Positions 61,605-64,000 of a DNA stretch of 64,000 nucleotides are shown here, one piece after another. Below the pieces are notes generated by a model that was not told the DNA's origin, searched no databases, and saw nothing but the letters and a program-made list of their open reading frames with translations. The position numbers and the translations under genes are program-made. This stretch comes from JBBRHH01 sp963788015. GTDB lineage: Bacteria; Planctomycetota; Phycisphaerae; Tepidisphaerales; Tepidisphaeraceae. The DNA is taken from assembly GCA_963788015.1 (NCBI GenBank), contig CAWBEY010000005.1:434001-498000 (forward strand). The letters are read 5' to 3'. The stretch's first letter is position 1. Each line of letters starts with the position of its first letter.

Positions 61605-62147
61605 TCACCCCATCGCCGGCACCGCCCCCACAATCCCATCCACCCGAACCGGCTTCGCCGCCCGCGCGATTCCTACCGTCTTGGCGGAAATTTTATCCTG
61701 TAGCCGCATGATCCCCTCCATCAGCGCCTCCGGCCTCGGTGGGCAACCCGGAACGTACACATCCACCGGCACCACCAAATCCACCCCCTTCACCACGTTA
61801 TACCCGTACTTGAAATAGGGCCCGCCGCCCACCGTGCATGCCCCCATCGCAATCACGTACTTGGGCTCGGGCATCTGGTGATAAAGCCGCTTCAATCGGC
61901 TGGCCATCTTATAATTCACCGTCCCCGCCACGATCATCAAATCCGACTGTCGCGGCGTAGCCCGAAACGCCCCCGCCCCAAATCGATCCAGATCAAAACG
62001 CGACGCCCCAATCGCCATCATCTCGATCGCGCAGCAAGCCAGGCCAAACGTCATCGGCCAAAGCGAGTTCTTCCGAGCCCAATTGATTGCAAAATCAATG
62101 CTCGTAACGATCAAGCCTTCTTCAAAACGATTCTCAATCCAAGACAT
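61605..62147 (-). CDS. nuoB: NADH-quinone oxidoreductase subunit B, standing alone
   Basis: Complex I subunit NuoB, 180 residues and intact. The N2 iron-sulfur ligands are seen as ACCAIEMM (two adjacent Cys), GACTVGGGPYFKYGY and PGCPPRPEAL. In most bacteria nuoB lies between nuoA and nuoC; here the gene downstream is the glycosyltransferase on the other strand and the gene upstream belongs to another family. So the nuo genes appear dispersed, or this is a second copy. Confidence 0.93.
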   Translation of the reverse strand: MSWIENRFEEGLIVTSIDFAINWARKNSLWPMTFGLACCAIEMMAIGASRFDLDRFGAGAFRATPRQSDLMIVAGTVNYKMASRLKRLYHQMPEPKYVIAMGACTVGGGPYFKYGYNVVKGVDLVVPVDVYVPGCPPRPEALMEGIMRLQDKISAKTVGIARAAKPVRVDGIVGAVPAMG

Positions 62148-62286
62148 TCCGTCACATCCATCTCGAGGTATGCCACCTGACCGGACCTCTTCCGATCATT
62201 TCACAGCAGTCTCAATTATTGCACCCCTGTCACTAACCGTCCAGATGCCGAAAATGGGCCGCCCAGCGCAAAGTGCAACCTCCCGA

Positions 62287-62823
62287 CTACTGCGCGACGA
62301 CCCTCAACGAATCCACCGAGACCACACCGTGCTGACTCACAAAGACCAATTTGCCGCCTGCATGGTCTTGCTGTTGCGACACGCCGTATATGTCGTGATC
62401 GCTGGAATCATAGAGCGTCACACGACCCTGCAACTCGATGGCCAGCCGAGCCGCCGCCGGGAAAAACGCATACCGCACATCGTTCTGCTCTCCACTGGTC
62501 GAAGGATCACCTAGATCCGCGGGATACCATTGTTTCACTCCGCCCACGCTTCCGTACTTGAGGCTCACGGCTGCGTCGTGCCGATTACCTTGGGCCTGGA
62601 TTTGCCCTGCCAACTCCGTGAAAAGCGCTGCAACTTTCGCCTTCAGGCTGTTGTTGAACATGTCCCCAATCATGATCATCCCCGGCATCCACTGCCCTCG
62701 ACCTCCCAGTTCAGGATGATCAAACTGAGCATTTCTTCCGCCGCCAGCTATGAGCGCCTTAAGCGCCACCACGCCCGCCGCCTCGCCGAACCCATGCCGC
62801 CGAGAGATTTCCGTCACGTCCAT
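62287..62823 (-). CDS. Conserved protein related to SHOCT-family N-terminal regions
   Basis: A protein of 178 residues. It shares with SHOCT-domain proteins the stretch AQFDHPELGGRGQWMPGMIMIGDMFN, then PADLGDPSTSGEQNDVRYAFFP and VTLYDSSDHDIYGVSQQQ. The SHOCT tail itself (short C-terminal helices) is not visible here. I rely on memory of these proteins and cannot confirm by search. Function unknown. It precedes nuoB by about 140 bases and may not share its transcript. Confidence 0.65.
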   Translation of the reverse strand: MDVTEISRRHGFGEAAGVVALKALIAGGGRNAQFDHPELGGRGQWMPGMIMIGDMFNNSLKAKVAALFTELAGQIQAQGNRHDAAVSLKYGSVGGVKQWYPADLGDPSTSGEQNDVRYAFFPAAARLAIELQGRVTLYDSSDHDIYGVSQQQDHAGGKLVFVSQHGVVSVDSLRVVAQ

Positions 62824-62859
62824 CGCGATGCCTCCTGATTGAACTTCATCTGATGCTTC

Positions 62860-64000
62860 TCACCGCTTCTGCATCAAATACGCCACCAGATCCCGCAGCT
62901 CCTGATCCGTCATCCCCTGCACCAATCCCGTTGGCATGATCGAGACCTTCCGAATCATCCGATCAACAATCTGGCCGCTTTGCAGCTTGTGCTCCTGCTG
63001 GTTGCTGTCGATGAACACCTCCGTGTTGCCCACGCGGCTGAGCAGCATGCCCTCAAACTCTTCGCCTGTCTTGGTGGTGATCGTCCAGGGCATGAACAGC
63101 GGCGCGATCTCGCGGCTTGGGTCGAGGATTGATTCCAGCACGTGATCGCGCATGCGCGACTGCCCGATCATCGACAAATCAGGCCCAATCGCCCTCCCGC
63201 GCCCTTCCACCACGTGACACCGATAACACCCCGCCGGCCGGATGAAAAAACACCCGCCGCCCCGCCTGCGCATCCCCTTCCCCTTTATCCAGCAGTTTTT
63301 GCCACCCCGCGATGTCCGTCTCCTCTGGCCGCGCGGGCAGCGCCTGCCCCAGCAACCGCTTCACCAAATCGGCATCCGCCGGATATGCCGCGGCGACCTT
63401 TTCCGTCAGTTGCTGTCGCTGCGATTCACTTAATTTCGCCGCCACCGGCCGCAATGACCGCAGCGCTTCCTGGCGCAGTGCCGCAGATTGATCCTGCGCA
63501 AAGTGCATCAGCAGTTCCGTCCGCGCCGCCGCGTCGTCCGACAAACCCACAACCGCGTCGGCCCGCACCTCAACATCGTTCTTCGCATCACCGGCCACGT
63601 CAGCCAGAAGCGCAAACCGCCCATTGCCGGTGCATGCATTCAAATACCGCACCGCCTCTTGTTGCAGCGGCTTGGAAGCCGATTTCAGCAGCGCCTGCAC
63701 CTGATCGAGCTTAAGCTGGTCCCCCGGCAGCATCCGCAGTGCAAGCGATTTGGTGCTCTCAGGCGTATCGGCGGCATTCAGCCGCGCCAGCAGCAAGGCG
63801 TTCACTTTCGCGGAGTTGAAGCTCTTGGCCGCCTCACCATCGAGCTGCGAGACCGCCGCGACGGCCATCGACAGCAGCCGCGGCGACATCACCGGCGAAG
63901 CGAGCATCTTTTCGAGATCCCCCCGGCTCTCCTTGATGTCCTGCTCCGTAATCACCCGCACCCCCATCTCCCGCACCCGCACGTCCTTGTCCGCGACGCG
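62860..64000 (-). CDS. Second dehydrogenase/HEAT/cytochrome c protein, C-terminal part (frameshifted, runs off window end)
   Basis: The C-terminal 380 or so residues of a protein like that at 22225: helical HEAT-like repeats (ALLLARLNAADTPESTKSL, EVRADAVVGLSDDAAARTEL) followed by a cytochrome c domain (FFHPAGGCYRCHVVEG, AIGPDLSMIGQ, IVDRMIRKVSIMPTG). The haem-binding CYRCH lies in another frame from the HEAT part; one extra C on the plus strand at 63229-63232 explains it. The N-terminal propeller is expected beyond the window. Probably a periplasmic electron-transfer protein; substrate unknown. Confidence 0.85.

Overview
The window looks like a piece of a chromosome from a planctomycete-type bacterium (PVC group, perhaps Phycisphaerae; inferred from gene content, not from a marker tree). 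The clues are a Ser/Thr kinase next to an ECF sigma factor, two membrane-bound dehydrogenase-like proteins with HEAT repeats and a terminal cytochrome c, a HAF-repeat protein with an LEPR-like N-terminal motif, a very large alpha-2-macroglobulin, a WXG100-like protein and LpxI. The DNA is G+C-rich and almost fully coding. I see no phage, transposase, rRNA, tRNA or CRISPR array.

Layout. 0-1.6 kb: kinase (cut by the window edge) and sigma factor on the minus strand. 1.8-7.1 kb: small metabolic enzymes (class V aminotransferase, FMN reductase, NUDIX hydrolase, YpdA-like oxidoreductase, methyltransferase) and a family 2 glycosyltransferase. 7.2-15.8 kb: translation and RNA block: lepA, phoH, a 7TM-HD phosphohydrolase, ybeY, a CBS/HlyC-type membrane protein, carbonic anhydrase and a SpoU rRNA methyltransferase. 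15.8-17.7 kb: minus-strand operon of a DUF2752 membrane protein and two lipoproteins. 18.2-22.1 kb: glycogen-synthase-like glycosyltransferase and two multi-pass membrane proteins. 22.2-30.4 kb: giant dehydrogenase/cytochrome protein, 2-hydroxyacid dehydrogenase, cstA, a short-chain dehydrogenase and a DUF433/DUF5615 toxin-antitoxin-like pair. 30.5-38.5 kb: alpha-2-macroglobulin with a strong terminator, and the HAF protein. 38.6-44.8 kb: argH, TauE/SafE, lpxI, DUF2283, O-methyltransferase, moaD, moaE, DUF4149 and nth. 44.8-52.1 kb: LOG-family protein, a Vps4-like AAA ATPase with a helical N-terminus, NIPSNAP, acid phosphatase, small unknowns, a DUF255 lipoprotein and WXG100. 52.3-58.3 kb: ureC without its partners, a GH63-like glucosidase, a lone ParD antitoxin and another short-chain dehydrogenase. 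59.2-64 kb: a sugar aminotransferase / LpxB-N-domain / glycosyltransferase operon, a solitary nuoB, a SHOCT-family-type protein and the C-terminal part of a second dehydrogenase/cytochrome protein.

A caveat runs through the whole annotation. About two dozen genes, including lepA, ybeY, cstA and the phosphohydrolase, are interrupted by single-base frame changes, often in short homopolymers, with family-conserved sequence continuing in the next frame. I join the pieces and give the approximate shift sites. The simplest explanation is uncorrected sequencing indels, more extra bases than missing ones, and not gene decay or programmed frameshifting. Exact protein ends and starts near these sites are uncertain.

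No complete, obviously new multi-gene system stands out. The best leads are the Vps4-like ATPase, a MoaD ending two residues past its diglycine, a partnerless ureC whose coding sequence contains a short tandem repeat, the aminotransferase/LAB_N/glycosyltransferase module, and the tryptophan-rich alpha-2-macroglobulin.
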